A stretch of 51,407 nucleotides of DNA from assembly GCA_964550025.1 (NCBI GenBank), contig CAZJYI010000077.1, positions 1 to 51,407 on the forward strand, written 5' to 3'. A model generated the notes under the pieces. The model did not search any database, was not told the origin of the DNA, and saw only the letters and a list, made by a program, of their open reading frames with translations. This stretch comes from CAZJYI01 sp964550025. Its GTDB lineage: Bacteria > Verrucomicrobiota > Kiritimatiellia > UBA8416 > CAYOBW01. The position numbers and the translations under genes are program-made. This document shows positions 21,106-29,526 of this stretch, piece by piece (the stretch's first letter is position 1; every line of letters begins with the position of its first letter).

Positions 21106-24100
21106 CTATCTCCCCGCGTAGCATGCGACCTTGCCGTCCCTGAGCGACATGTACAGTCTACCGTCGGCGACGGATATGCCGTCGAAGACGGGGTAGCTAT
21201 CCAGTTTGTACTCCGCGAGCTTCTCGCCCGTCTCCGCCGACACGACCTGGAGCAGTCCGCCGCTCTTGCCCTGCCAAGCGTCATTCTGCGCGCGGAGCTG
21301 GGCGTTGGCCTCGTCCTTGGCTCCCGGCAGGAAACCGAGCATTTTCGTTTCGTCCGCCACGTCGGGTGGGCCGGCAACGAACAGGTTCTTGCCGCCCAGC
21401 GCCATGGCGTTGACCAGGAGCGGCGGCGACTCCATCTTCCAGTGCGTCTGGATGCCGCGGGCGCCCTTTGGCCGGCGCTTGCGCTTGCCCTTTGCCGGTG
21501 CCGGTTCGGGAGCTGGAGCCGGGGCGGCGGTGGGATCCTTGGCGGCCGCGTAGAGGGTGTACTTGGTACGCGGATGCAGCATGTTGCCCAGCGGATCTGA
21601 GCGGAATGCGTAGGCACGGGACTCGTCGAAGACCATGATCCGGCCGCAGGGCACGCTTCTGCGCGGGCCGGCGTAGGCGCCCCAGCCCTCGCCGCATTCG
21701 CTGCCATAGATCCAGTAGGAGCGGTGGAACCAGACGTCGTCCAGGAGCCCCGTCTGGCAGAACAGGTGCTTCCTCCTGTCGGCGGTTTCTGCGCCTCTCC
21801 CCCCTTGTGTAGGCGCGATCCCGATGCGTTTGCCCTTCATGTCGAAGTTCTGCTCGCGCATGTAGACGCGCTCTCCGTCGCTGGACAGGATGTCGCGGTT
21901 GGCAATGGGCATGTACTTCGCGCTGATGAGCGTTTGCAGGTTCTTGCCCGTGGCCGGGTCGTTCTCGTCCAGGATCGTCTCCGAGACCTTGTTCCCCGTG
22001 GCGGGGTCGAGAAGAACCAGCCGCATGCCTCCGTCAAAGAACATGTTGCGGCCGGCCAGCGCATAGACCGTGTCGTTCACCAGCAGAACACACCCGTGCA
22101 CGGGCCATACGGATTCGAGGCGCTGGTATGAGATGATCTGTCTGTCCTGGGGCGCGACCCGATAGCGCCACACCAGCGCACCGTCCGTTTCCCGGAGGCA
22201 GTACACGCGCCCGTCGGCACAGCCGAACAGGACCGTGCCGTTGTACAGCGTCGGTGCGGAGTCGATGCGGCCGTCGGCCGTGAAGCGCCACGCTTCCTTG
22301 CCCGAAGCGGCATCCAGCGCATGCAGCGTGTGGCTGTCCACGGAGGACACAAAAGCCTTGCCGAACGCCACCACCGGCTGAGTCAGCTTGCCGGAGAGCT
22401 GGACGCTCCAGTCCTGGCTCAGCTTAGAAGGCACGGTCGCGGTACTGGCCCCACTCCGTTCCGCGTCGCAACGGTACATCGGCCAGTCCCCCGACTGCGG
22501 ATTGCGGACTGCGGATTGCGGATTTGCTCCGTAGGCGGAGCCCTTTTCGAGCCGTTCCCCTGCTCCCTGCCCACTGCTCCCTGTCCCCGGGGCGGGCGCC
22601 AGCGCGCACAGGTATTCGAGCTTCGACTGGTAGTAGCAGGCGCAGGTGTCGGGCGGCTTGTAGAGCAGGCCGTTGCAAGGCATCACGCCGTAGATGCAGC
22701 TTCCGCGGACCATGTTGTTGATGTCCACCGAGTCTCCGCCGATCTCGTAGAACTCGGTGCCCATGCCGTTCATCATGATATGGCGTTTCGTCGCGCGGCT
22801 GGGATAGCAGCGCGGGTGCATGGGAAAGCCCGGCAGGTTCTTGGCGACAAAATCCTTCTTCACTTCTCCCGTGTGCAGGTCCATGACCTTGAAATGCGTG
22901 CCGGTGTGCTGCGGTTTGCCCGTGTTAGGCGACCAGATCAGGCCGTCGATGATGAACAGGTCCTCCGGACAGTGATGACTCGTCTTCTGCAGCTTCCCCG
23001 TCCACAGTTGCTTCCCGTCGGTGGCGTCAAAAGCCGTCAGCTTGGTTCCCCCCGCGAAAACCACCACACCATCGGAAAACGAAACACGCAGAGACCCGCC
23101 GGTGACGACCTTCTTCTGGGCGGGACCTTCAGAAGCCCAGACCTGCTTCCCGGTCTTCCGGTCCAGCGCGACCATGCCCGTTCCGTTGTGGAAGAATACG
23201 CTTCTGTCCGTGGCCGTCAGCGTCAGCGGGGCCACCTTGGCGTCGTGGCGCCACAGCACTTTGCCCGAATCCGTCTCCACGGCCACAACACAGCGTGCAG
23301 GCTGCTCCACGTTCCATGCCCACCCGCTGTTGGCACGGCCGATCTCCTTGTAGGAGGTCCCTTCCGCCGTGTAGCCGGGGGGCTTCCTGTGCGGGTCGAC
23401 GAGGGCGAAGAGGACGCCGTCGGAGACGATGAGCTCTTCCGTCGGCTCCGTATCCCCGTAGGTCCGGATTGTCTTGCCGGTCACGGCATCGATGGCGCTG
23501 ACCGGCTGGATCAGCCCGGCCGTGACGTAGACCGTGTCGCCGATAGCCACGAGTCGGCGCGGCAGGTGCCCGGGGCCGCTCTTCAGCGGCCAGTTCGAGG
23601 GCTGCCAATCCGGAAGCGGCTTCTTCCAGAGGATGGTCCCGTTGAACCCGTCGCGCGCGATCAGTGTCCATCTGTCAGGCAGGAAGATGTGGTTCCGCAG
23701 CCCCTCGTCGATGATGTAGAACACCCGTCCGTTGGCCGAGACCATCGCGTGCAGGCTGGCCATGAAGTCGTGGTTGCGCAGCCACTTCGGCCCGCCCATC
23801 CACTGGATGCGGCGGGGCGGCCCGACTACGGTGTCGTTGCCCACCATCGTTCCGGCGGGGTTGTGGTGGAAATGGGTCCAGTCGTCAATCATCGTCGGAA
23901 CCGGTCTCCTGAACGCTTTCCAACCCGGGTCAAGTGGCGGGTGGCGAGTGGCGAGTGGCGGGAGTCCCGGTGTCATAGACCCCACCTTGGCGGATACCAT
24001 CACCACCCCGCGCGGGGCCAGGACTCTCTCAATCTCCTCACTTGCCACTTGCCATTTGGCACTTGCCACTACAATGAGGTTCACCATCCCGTCGATGAAG

Positions 24101-24393
24101 GGCAGGTTTTTCCCGTCGAAGACCCGCGCCGTCGCCCGCCCGGCGATACCGTGTTTTGCGATGGTCTCACGGGCAATTGCCACGTTCTCCGCCGAGGTGT
24201 CGAGCCCCTGAATGATCGTGTTCCCGCCCTTTGCGAGGTCAACCGTCAGGGCCCCGTCGCCGCACCCCACGTGCACGATGACGCCGCCGGTGAAGCCGGC
24301 GGCCTTGAGAACCTGGCCGGCGTTCTTGGCGCCGGTCGTGCATGTGGCCATGAGACACGCAGACACGACGGCACATGCGAAACGTTTTCTCAT
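21106..24393 (-). CDS. Exported fusion of methyltransferase-like domain and PQQ-type propeller
   Basis: The 1095-residue protein begins with a signal peptide (RFACAVVSACLMATCTTG). A Rossmann-type methyltransferase-like domain follows at about residues 30-130, with the SAM motif VHVGCGDGALTVDLA and LAPRGVVMVSAK. Beyond it lies a long PQQ-type beta-propeller with repeated signatures such as NGTILWKKPLPDW, KVLWRHDAKVA, DRKTGKQVWASEGP, GKQLWTGKL, ASGKEAWRFTADG and TDGALVWRYR. A Pro/Ala/Lys-rich linker lies near residue 980. Exact period-7 DNA repeats lie inside the gene at 22495, 22560, 23934 and 24039, in linkers or loops. The role is unknown; the run of upstream sugar genes suggests periplasmic oxidation or binding. 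Confidence 0.7.
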   Translation of the reverse strand: MRKRFACAVVSACLMATCTTGAKNAGQVLKAAGFTGGVIVHVGCGDGALTVDLAKGGNTIIQGLDTSAENVAIARETIAKHGIAGRATARVFDGKNLPFIDGMVNLIVVASAKWQVASEEIERVLAPRGVVMVSAKVGSMTPGLPPLATRHPPLDPGWKAFRRPVPTMIDDWTHFHHNPAGTMVGNDTVVGPPRRIQWMGGPKWLRNHDFMASLHAMVSANGRVFYIIDEGLRNHIFLPDRWTLIARDGFNGTILWKKPLPDWQPSNWPLKSGPGHLPRRLVAIGDTVYVTAGLIQPVSAIDAVTGKTIRTYGDTEPTEELIVSDGVLFALVDPHRKPPGYTAEGTSYKEIGRANSGWAWNVEQPARCVVAVETDSGKVLWRHDAKVAPLTLTATDRSVFFHNGTGMVALDRKTGKQVWASEGPAQKKVVTGGSLRVSFSDGVVVFAGGTKLTAFDATDGKQLWTGKLQKTSHHCPEDLFIIDGLIWSPNTGKPQHTGTHFKVMDLHTGEVKKDFVAKNLPGFPMHPRCYPSRATKRHIMMNGMGTEFYEIGGDSVDINNMVRGSCIYGVMPCNGLLYKPPDTCACYYQSKLEYLCALAPAPGTGSSGQGAGERLEKGSAYGANPQSAVRNPQSGDWPMYRCDAERSGASTATVPSKLSQDWSVQLSGKLTQPVVAFGKAFVSSVDSHTLHALDAASGKEAWRFTADGRIDSAPTLYNGTVLFGCADGRVYCLRETDGALVWRYRVAPQDRQIISYQRLESVWPVHGCVLLVNDTVYALAGRNMFFDGGMRLVLLDPATGNKVSETILDENDPATGKNLQTLISAKYMPIANRDILSSDGERVYMREQNFDMKGKRIGIAPTQGGRGAETADRRKHLFCQTGLLDDVWFHRSYWIYGSECGEGWGAYAGPRRSVPCGRIMVFDESRAYAFRSDPLGNMLHPRTKYTLYAAAKDPTAAPAPAPEPAPAKGKRKRRPKGARGIQTHWKMESPPLLVNAMALGGKNLFVAGPPDVADETKMLGFLPGAKDEANAQLRAQNDAWQGKSGGLLQVVSAETGEKLAEYKLDSYPVFDGISVADGRLYMSLRDGKVACYAGR
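22495..22587. repeat. Two four-unit period-7 repeats inside the propeller gene
   Basis: 22495-22522 is CTGCGGA/TTGCGGA alternating for four exact heptamers. 22560-22587 is CTGCTCC, CTGCCCA, CTGCTCC, CTGTCCC. They encode a low-complexity linker (reading such as NPQSAVRNPQSG) between propeller sections. Confidence 0.8.
23934..24072. repeat. Two period-7 repeats around the methyltransferase-like domain
   Basis: 23934-23961 is four heptamers of GTGGCGG/GTGGCGA. 24039-24072 is CACTTGC, CACTTGC, CATTTGG, CACTTGC and a partial unit. The second array encodes part of the segment (AKWQVASEEI) within the methyltransferase-like domain. Confidence 0.8.
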
Positions 24394-24421
24394 CTCACTC
24401 TCCTTCCGTTCTCGTTCCATC

Positions 24422-24470
24422 TCGGTTGACGATAGCGGGCGATCCGCCGCGGCGGAGTGGACGATCGGGA
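24422..24470. repeat. 49-bp dispersed repeat, copy 2
   Basis: It differs from 10645-10693 at one base. It lies just upstream of the propeller gene start and could form a hairpin around TCCGCCGCGGCGGA. Confidence 0.85.
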
Positions 24471-24548
24471 AACCGTCGCAGCGTAATCCGCAATCGTCAA
24501 CCGGCTCCCCTCTTGCCACTGATTCTCATGGGCTCCTGGCAGTTCCCG

Positions 24549-27110
24549 TCAGCGCTCCTTCACCATGCTCAAATCCCTGTCGTAGATCTTGCGCCCCTTG
24601 TCAATCGCCTCGCGGTTGCGCTTCTCGATCTCCTGGCGTTTCTCGTACTTGGCGACGCGTTCGCGGTCCTTCTCGCAGGGCACGAAGCCGCCCATGTCTG
24701 CGCGCGGCATCTTGCGGAGCTGTTCCTGTCCTGCCCGGATGATCTCCAGCGCCTCCTTGTACTTCGGGTCGTCCTTCTTCAGTTTTGCCAGGCATGGGCT
24801 CAGCTCCGGGCGGTCGAACGAGACCTGCGCGCGCGGCCCCTTGCAGTGGCGGGTTACGAACCGGGCACCCGTGAGCTGCTGGAGACGCTTGAACTGGCCG
24901 CCGTCGATCGGTGAACGGCCGCAGGGATTGCTGGGGTAGGCACACTCGTAGAAGGGATAGTACGGTGCGTTTATGTCGACCCACGTGATGATACGGTCCA
25001 AATCCTCCTTGCTGAGTTTCAGCCCCTTGTGCTGTGGGCGTTCCCCGCGCAGAACGGTGACCAACTTGCTCGCGTGGGATCCCCAGGAACGCGCCTCTTG
25101 GATCAACGACGGCCCCGCGCCCACGCACTTGATGTACTGCAGGGACCAGAGGTCCGTGTAGGACGCGCTGAACGACACGGCCCGGTCCCCCGCAAGGACG
25201 AGCTTCTTGCCGGCGGGCTTCCCGAAGTCGTGGCACTTGACGCAGTGCTTGTCGAACACCGGTTGCACCTCGTCCTGGAAACTGAACAGGCGCGCCTCGC
25301 CGTACCATCCGTTCAGCTTCGACGGCTCGCCCGCCGGGGCGCTGGCGCTCTTGGCCGGCGCGGCAGGCGTGTCTTCCACGCGCCGCTCGTGGCAGCCGAC
25401 GCAACCCTGTACCTCACCGGACTGGATGATCGTGCCGCTGCGCATCGATTGCACCATCATCCCGTTCTCGTCAAGGAGTTGGAAGAAGACATAGCGGTCG
25501 GAGGGGACCTCGAAACAGGCCGAACCGTCCTCGGCGACGGGCACGGTGCCCAGGATGCGCTTGTTCTCGAAGTTGTGCCAGTTCATGGCCGGGCAGTGCA
25601 CGCCCTGCCCGCCCCAGGACGACCTGGACCAATTCCTCTTTTCAGGGGATTCGACCACGCGCAGGGCCTTCACCGACCCGCGCTCGACGCCTTCCATATG
25701 CGTGCCGATGTACACGTCCTGGACGAAGAACGTCCCCATCGCATCCTTGTAGTCGCGCATGGTCGGGATGTTCCTCGGCGTGGGCCTGGGCGTCAGGGGC
25801 ATCGGGTCGAAGCAGCCGAGCTCGTCCTCCTTGTGGAGCAGAAGCTCGTTGCCGAAAACGTCCAGCAGGTAGAGGCCCGTCTTGTCGCCCTTGTCGACGG
25901 TTCGGGACACGAGGAAATACTTGCCGGCCCCCGCCCCCGATTCCAGGTCTGCGAGAGGGTAGGGGTCCTCGTACTTCGGATTCACCCGCTTGAAGGCGTC
26001 GAAGTGACCCTTGACGTTCACGAGACTCAGGGCGCTGGCGGGCCAGATATGCGTGACCGGTTCAGGACCGTCCACGCCTTTGCGCCTGTCGATGATGGCG
26101 ATGGCGCCCCAAGGCCGGTCGTGGCAGGACGAGAACGTACACACGCATAGCGGCGTGCCGGGGATGACGCGGGCATCCAGGACGCCGCCGGGGGAACCCG
26201 TGTTGTTGCCCCAGTAGACGGCGTGCCGGGTGCCGTCGGGGTTGACGGTCCACAGCCCCTGCGCGTCCCCGAAGTTGCGGTCAACGTATTCCCAGCGGTC
26301 GTAGAGGATTCGGCCGTCGGGCATCAGCGAACCGTGCCCCTCGTGGAGCGTGCTCTTCCCGATCTGGTGGATGTTGGCGCCGTCCGCTTCCATGCGAAAC
26401 AGGTTTCCCATGATGTGGCGGTTGCACATGCAGTACTTGGGTTCGCGCGAAGAGGTGAAGGCGATGGTGCCGTCCGCAAGGTAGAGCGGGTCGATGTCGA
26501 AGATACCGGCCGCCGAGGTCAGTTGCTTCAGGCCGCTGCCATCGGCGTTCATCTCGTAGATATGGTAGTTGTCGTCCACCGCACGGCGCATCGAAAAGAG
26601 GATGCGCCTGCCGTCGAAGCTTAACTCCAGGTCGCGGGGGATTGAGGTGGGGCCCGGGTCGAGGACGGTCTGCACCGCGCCGCCCTTCGCGAAATCGACC
26701 GTCCTGAGGTAGCCGCGTCCCCGGTATTTCCCGGTGTTGATCTCGTCCGTCTGAAACATGGTGGCCGTGTTGTGATGGTCGCCGGGGTACTGCTTGCGGG
26801 CCACGTACAGGATAGGCTGTCTGCTGACGAGCGGATTGGCAACCAACGCCTCCTGCGCCAGCGCGTCTATGCCGTCCTCGTCCCCGGCCTGCTCCAGCGC
26901 CTTCAGCCGGCGCAGGTAGCCCGCGCCGCCGGGATACCGCTTCCCGAAGCTGTCCATCAGGTCGCGGATGGCCGCGTGCAAACTCTCCGCCCGTGCCGAG
27001 GGTTCTTTCGCTGCCTGGCCCGCATTCTTCCGCGCGGCTCTGCCGGTCGCCGCCAGTGCCAATGAAAGCAGTACAACCCCGGCAACCCATCTGCACTTGT
27101 CTTTGTTCAT
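24549..27110 (-). CDS. Exported HZS-alpha-like di-haem protein, copy 2
   Basis: The 853-residue protein has a signal peptide (WVAGVVLLSLALAATGRA), a helical region to about residue 80, and a propeller-like part with LDPGPTSIPRDLELSFDGRRILFSMRR, GTIAFTSSREPKYCMCN and RILYDRWEYVDRN. A C-terminal cytochrome-like part has two CxxCH motifs (CVGCHE near residue 566, CVKCHD near 620). It shares this architecture with the protein at 12128-15007 and with the alpha-subunit middle domain of hydrazine synthase. It ends with a charged helical tail (DRERVAKYEKRQEIEKRNREA). Localisation should be periplasmic or surface. It lies directly between the DeoC and propeller genes on one strand. Confidence 0.72.
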   Translation of the reverse strand: MNKDKCRWVAGVVLLSLALAATGRAARKNAGQAAKEPSARAESLHAAIRDLMDSFGKRYPGGAGYLRRLKALEQAGDEDGIDALAQEALVANPLVSRQPILYVARKQYPGDHHNTATMFQTDEINTGKYRGRGYLRTVDFAKGGAVQTVLDPGPTSIPRDLELSFDGRRILFSMRRAVDDNYHIYEMNADGSGLKQLTSAAGIFDIDPLYLADGTIAFTSSREPKYCMCNRHIMGNLFRMEADGANIHQIGKSTLHEGHGSLMPDGRILYDRWEYVDRNFGDAQGLWTVNPDGTRHAVYWGNNTGSPGGVLDARVIPGTPLCVCTFSSCHDRPWGAIAIIDRRKGVDGPEPVTHIWPASALSLVNVKGHFDAFKRVNPKYEDPYPLADLESGAGAGKYFLVSRTVDKGDKTGLYLLDVFGNELLLHKEDELGCFDPMPLTPRPTPRNIPTMRDYKDAMGTFFVQDVYIGTHMEGVERGSVKALRVVESPEKRNWSRSSWGGQGVHCPAMNWHNFENKRILGTVPVAEDGSACFEVPSDRYVFFQLLDENGMMVQSMRSGTIIQSGEVQGCVGCHERRVEDTPAAPAKSASAPAGEPSKLNGWYGEARLFSFQDEVQPVFDKHCVKCHDFGKPAGKKLVLAGDRAVSFSASYTDLWSLQYIKCVGAGPSLIQEARSWGSHASKLVTVLRGERPQHKGLKLSKEDLDRIITWVDINAPYYPFYECAYPSNPCGRSPIDGGQFKRLQQLTGARFVTRHCKGPRAQVSFDRPELSPCLAKLKKDDPKYKEALEIIRAGQEQLRKMPRADMGGFVPCEKDRERVAKYEKRQEIEKRNREAIDKGRKIYDRDLSMVKER

Positions 27111-27145
27111 GGAACGTCCCTTTGTTGCTGGGCCATTGGCCCGTG

Positions 27146-27811
27146 TCAGTCTTCGAGCATGCCCGCCGCGCTGCGGACGCCGATTCCGAAGCGTGTAGCG
27201 CCCAGCCGGTGCATGGCCATGAGTGTTTCCAGGTCGCGTATGCCTCCCGCGGCCTTGACGCCGCAGCGGTTACCGACTGTCTTCTTGATCAACGCGACGT
27301 TCTCCAGAGTTGCCCCGGTCGGGGGCCATCCGGTTGCAGTCTTCACGAACGCCACGCCCGCATCGGCACAGATGTCGGCGCCGCGCACAATCTCGTCATC
27401 CGTGAGATGGTGGCATTCGAGGATGACCTTGACGGGCCGCCCTTCGGCTGCGTCGATTACGGCCCGGACGTCGTCGCGGTACAGGTCGAACTCCCCGGCC
27501 TTGAGCCACGCGATGTTGTTGACCATGTCGAACTCGCGGCAGCCCATGGCGAGCTGTTCGCGCGTCTCGGCCGCCTTGCCGGCGGTCGTGGCTGCGCCGC
27601 TTGGGAAACCCACGGTGGCCGCCGGCAGAATGTCCGCGTCACCGATCTTCTCGATGAGATAGGGGATGTGTGCGGGGAGCACGAAGATGGCGAAAATGCC
27701 ATGCCTGCGTGCCAACGCCACGGCGGCGTCGATCTCCTCGAGCGCGCTCTCCGCCAGCACGCAGCTAAGATCCATCATCCGCGCCAAAGCCGCCTTGTCA
27801 ATCTCACTCAC
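27146..27811 (-). CDS. deoC: Deoxyribose-phosphate aldolase
   Basis: The 221-residue protein is a DeoC-type class I aldolase. The Schiff-base lysine lies in FVKTATGWPPTGAT, with AATVGFPSG, REFDMVNNIAWLKAG, KVILECHHLTDDE and KAAGGIRD at the expected places. The length is normal. DeoC cleaves 2-deoxyribose 5-phosphate to acetaldehyde and glyceraldehyde 3-phosphate, but related enzymes split other short sugar phosphates. Its place directly downstream of a sugar kinase and an SDR gene suggests that here it acts on the product of that pathway. Confidence 0.88.
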   Translation of the reverse strand: MSEIDKAALARMMDLSCVLAESALEEIDAAVALARRHGIFAIFVLPAHIPYLIEKIGDADILPAATVGFPSGAATTAGKAAETREQLAMGCREFDMVNNIAWLKAGEFDLYRDDVRAVIDAAEGRPVKVILECHHLTDDEIVRGADICADAGVAFVKTATGWPPTGATLENVALIKKTVGNRCGVKAAGGIRDLETLMAMHRLGATRFGIGVRSAAGMLED

Positions 27812-27841
27812 GGTGTTCTGTTCCTTTCTCTAGAACTCATC

Positions 27842-27933
27842 CGTTCGTAGTGCGCCCTTAAGGGCGTCCCTCGCTTCGTACCGTCCCACCTTTCTCGTGC
27901 CATGGGGACGCTCTTACGAGCGCACTACAAACG
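27842..27933. repeat. Long inverted repeat between kinase and aldolase genes
   Basis: The left arm 27842-27870 (CGTTCGTAGTGCGCCCTTAA then GGGCGTCCC) pairs with 27905-27933 (GGGACGCTCTTACGAGCGCA then CTACAAACG) over about 29 positions with few mismatches. Each arm holds its own small hairpin. It may be a MITE-like element or a transcriptional attenuator between the two genes. Confidence 0.75.
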
Positions 27934-27986
27934 AGGGATTCCCTGGTCGAGTCTTCCATGGGCCTGTCCGTAGACGAGGCGTCTCT

Positions 27987-29519
27987 CTACTCCAACGCCG
28001 TAATCCGGTCGCCGATGTCGGACAGGTACTCGTTGAGTCTGCGAAAGACGGGGATTCGCTGCGCGTACGTCTCCGTGTTCTCCCTGATCGGCGTTCTTGT
28101 GTCACAGATCTGATGGATGTCCCCGATAGGGTCGTAATCCGGCCATTCTCCCAGGCCGACGAAGGCCGCCGCCGCGGCCCCGAGGGCCGCGGCCTGCTGG
28201 CCAACCTGGCTGCGGATCATGCGTCTGTTGTACATGTCGGCGTACATCTGCATCCAGAAATCGCTCCGGGCCCCGCCCCCGACGGCCAGGATCTCGTCGT
28301 GCAGTGTCGCTAGCGACTCCAACGTTTCGAGGGCCACTGCCTGCGACATGGCGATGCCTTCAACCGCTGCGCGGCTGAGGTCCGCCTGCGTCGAGCCGAG
28401 ATCCAGTTGCACGAACGCGCCGCGTACGTTCTGGCTCGGATCGAGGGACGATCCCCCGGCCATGGTCGGCAGGAACATGACCCCGTTGGCGCCGAGAGGC
28501 GAAGCCGCGGCCAGTTCCAGCATCAGCTCAAACGTGCTGACGCCCCTCTCCGCGGCGGCGGCGTCCAGGTTGGTGCAGAGTTGCTCCCGCATCCACCGGA
28601 AGGACGAGCCGGTGGAAAAAACGCCCAATGCCGAGGTGAACTTGCCGGGTACGAGGTGGGCGAACACGTAGGGGCGTGTTGCAACGTCGAGCAGTGGTTT
28701 GCTGTCGGTCACGGCAATCCAACTGCTCGAGCCCATGGAGTTGTACACGTCACCGTCCCGGTAGGCCCTGGCCCCAAGCGCCATGCAGCTATTGTCGACG
28801 CCGCCCGCCACCACGCGGACCTTCGTCGACAAGCCGAGTTGCCGGGCCGCCTCGTCGGTCAGGCAGCCGATTGTCTCGCTGGAAGCCAGCGCGTCCGGAA
28901 AGACGCCTCGCGGGAGTCCCGCTGCCTCCAGCAGCTTCTCGGAATAGCGCCACCCGTTCAAGTCCCATGCGCCGCAGCCGGAGGCGTAGGAGTAGTCGGT
29001 CTTCATGACCCCGGTCATGCGGTAGTTGATGTAGTCCTTCGACCCGAGTACCACGTGCAGCCGGTCAAAGACCTCTGGTTCGTTATCCCGCAGCCACATG
29101 ATCTTGAACACGGTGTAGAGCGGTGCGGGAAACCCGTTGCCCGTTGCCAGGTACCACTCCTCTTCAGTGATCCGGCCAAAGAACTGCCCTGGTTGGGTGT
29201 CCGGCCTGGAGTCCGACCAGATGATCGCGTTTGGTCGCAGCAGGTTGCCTCCGTCGTCAAGCGGAACGAGGCAGAGCGAATGGCCGGATATCCCGATGGC
29301 CGCGATGGAGTCCGGAGAGCCGTCCCATTCCTGCAGTAGTCGTTGGGTTGCGTCAACCGTGGCCTGCCACCAGTTCTCCACTTTCTGCTCGTGCCACCCC
29401 GGGCGCGGGTATTCCGTCTCGTAGGTCGCAAAGTGCGATGCGAGACAGGCGCCGTCCGGCTGGTAGACCGAGGCCTTTATGCCGCCCGTGCCGAAGTCGT
29501 AAGCGAGGACGTTGCTCAT
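27987..29519 (-). CDS. FGGY-family sugar kinase (xylulokinase-like)
   Basis: The 510-residue protein has both halves of the FGGY fold. AYDFGTGGIKASVYQPDG is at the N-terminus, with GWHEQKVENWW, AIGISGHSLCLVPLD and IIWSDSRPD; GVDNSCMALGARAYRDG and LAVGGGARSDFWMQMYAD are in the C-terminal half. FGGY kinases phosphorylate pentuloses, sugar acids or polyols with ATP. The pattern is nearest to xylulokinases, but the exact substrate cannot be read from sequence. It follows the SDR gene by seven bases and precedes deoC, suggesting a short catabolic pathway. The start chosen, MSNVLAYDFG, is at the natural N-terminus of the family. Confidence 0.85.
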   Translation of the reverse strand: MSNVLAYDFGTGGIKASVYQPDGACLASHFATYETEYPRPGWHEQKVENWWQATVDATQRLLQEWDGSPDSIAAIGISGHSLCLVPLDDGGNLLRPNAIIWSDSRPDTQPGQFFGRITEEEWYLATGNGFPAPLYTVFKIMWLRDNEPEVFDRLHVVLGSKDYINYRMTGVMKTDYSYASGCGAWDLNGWRYSEKLLEAAGLPRGVFPDALASSETIGCLTDEAARQLGLSTKVRVVAGGVDNSCMALGARAYRDGDVYNSMGSSSWIAVTDSKPLLDVATRPYVFAHLVPGKFTSALGVFSTGSSFRWMREQLCTNLDAAAAERGVSTFELMLELAAASPLGANGVMFLPTMAGGSSLDPSQNVRGAFVQLDLGSTQADLSRAAVEGIAMSQAVALETLESLATLHDEILAVGGGARSDFWMQMYADMYNRRMIRSQVGQQAAALGAAAAAFVGLGEWPDYDPIGDIHQICDTRTPIRENTETYAQRIPVFRRLNEYLSDIGDRITALE

Positions 29520-29526
29520 GGGACGG

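Noticed and set aside
22321..24429. Long plus-strand frame opposite the propeller gene
   Set aside because: It is an antisense shadow with His/Gly/Arg bias. The minus-strand frame has repeated propeller motifs and a signal peptide.
12128..27110. Anammox metabolism suggested by HZS-alpha-like proteins
   Set aside because: No beta or gamma subunit, hydrazine dehydrogenase or nitrite reductase is seen. The family is broader than true hydrazine synthase.
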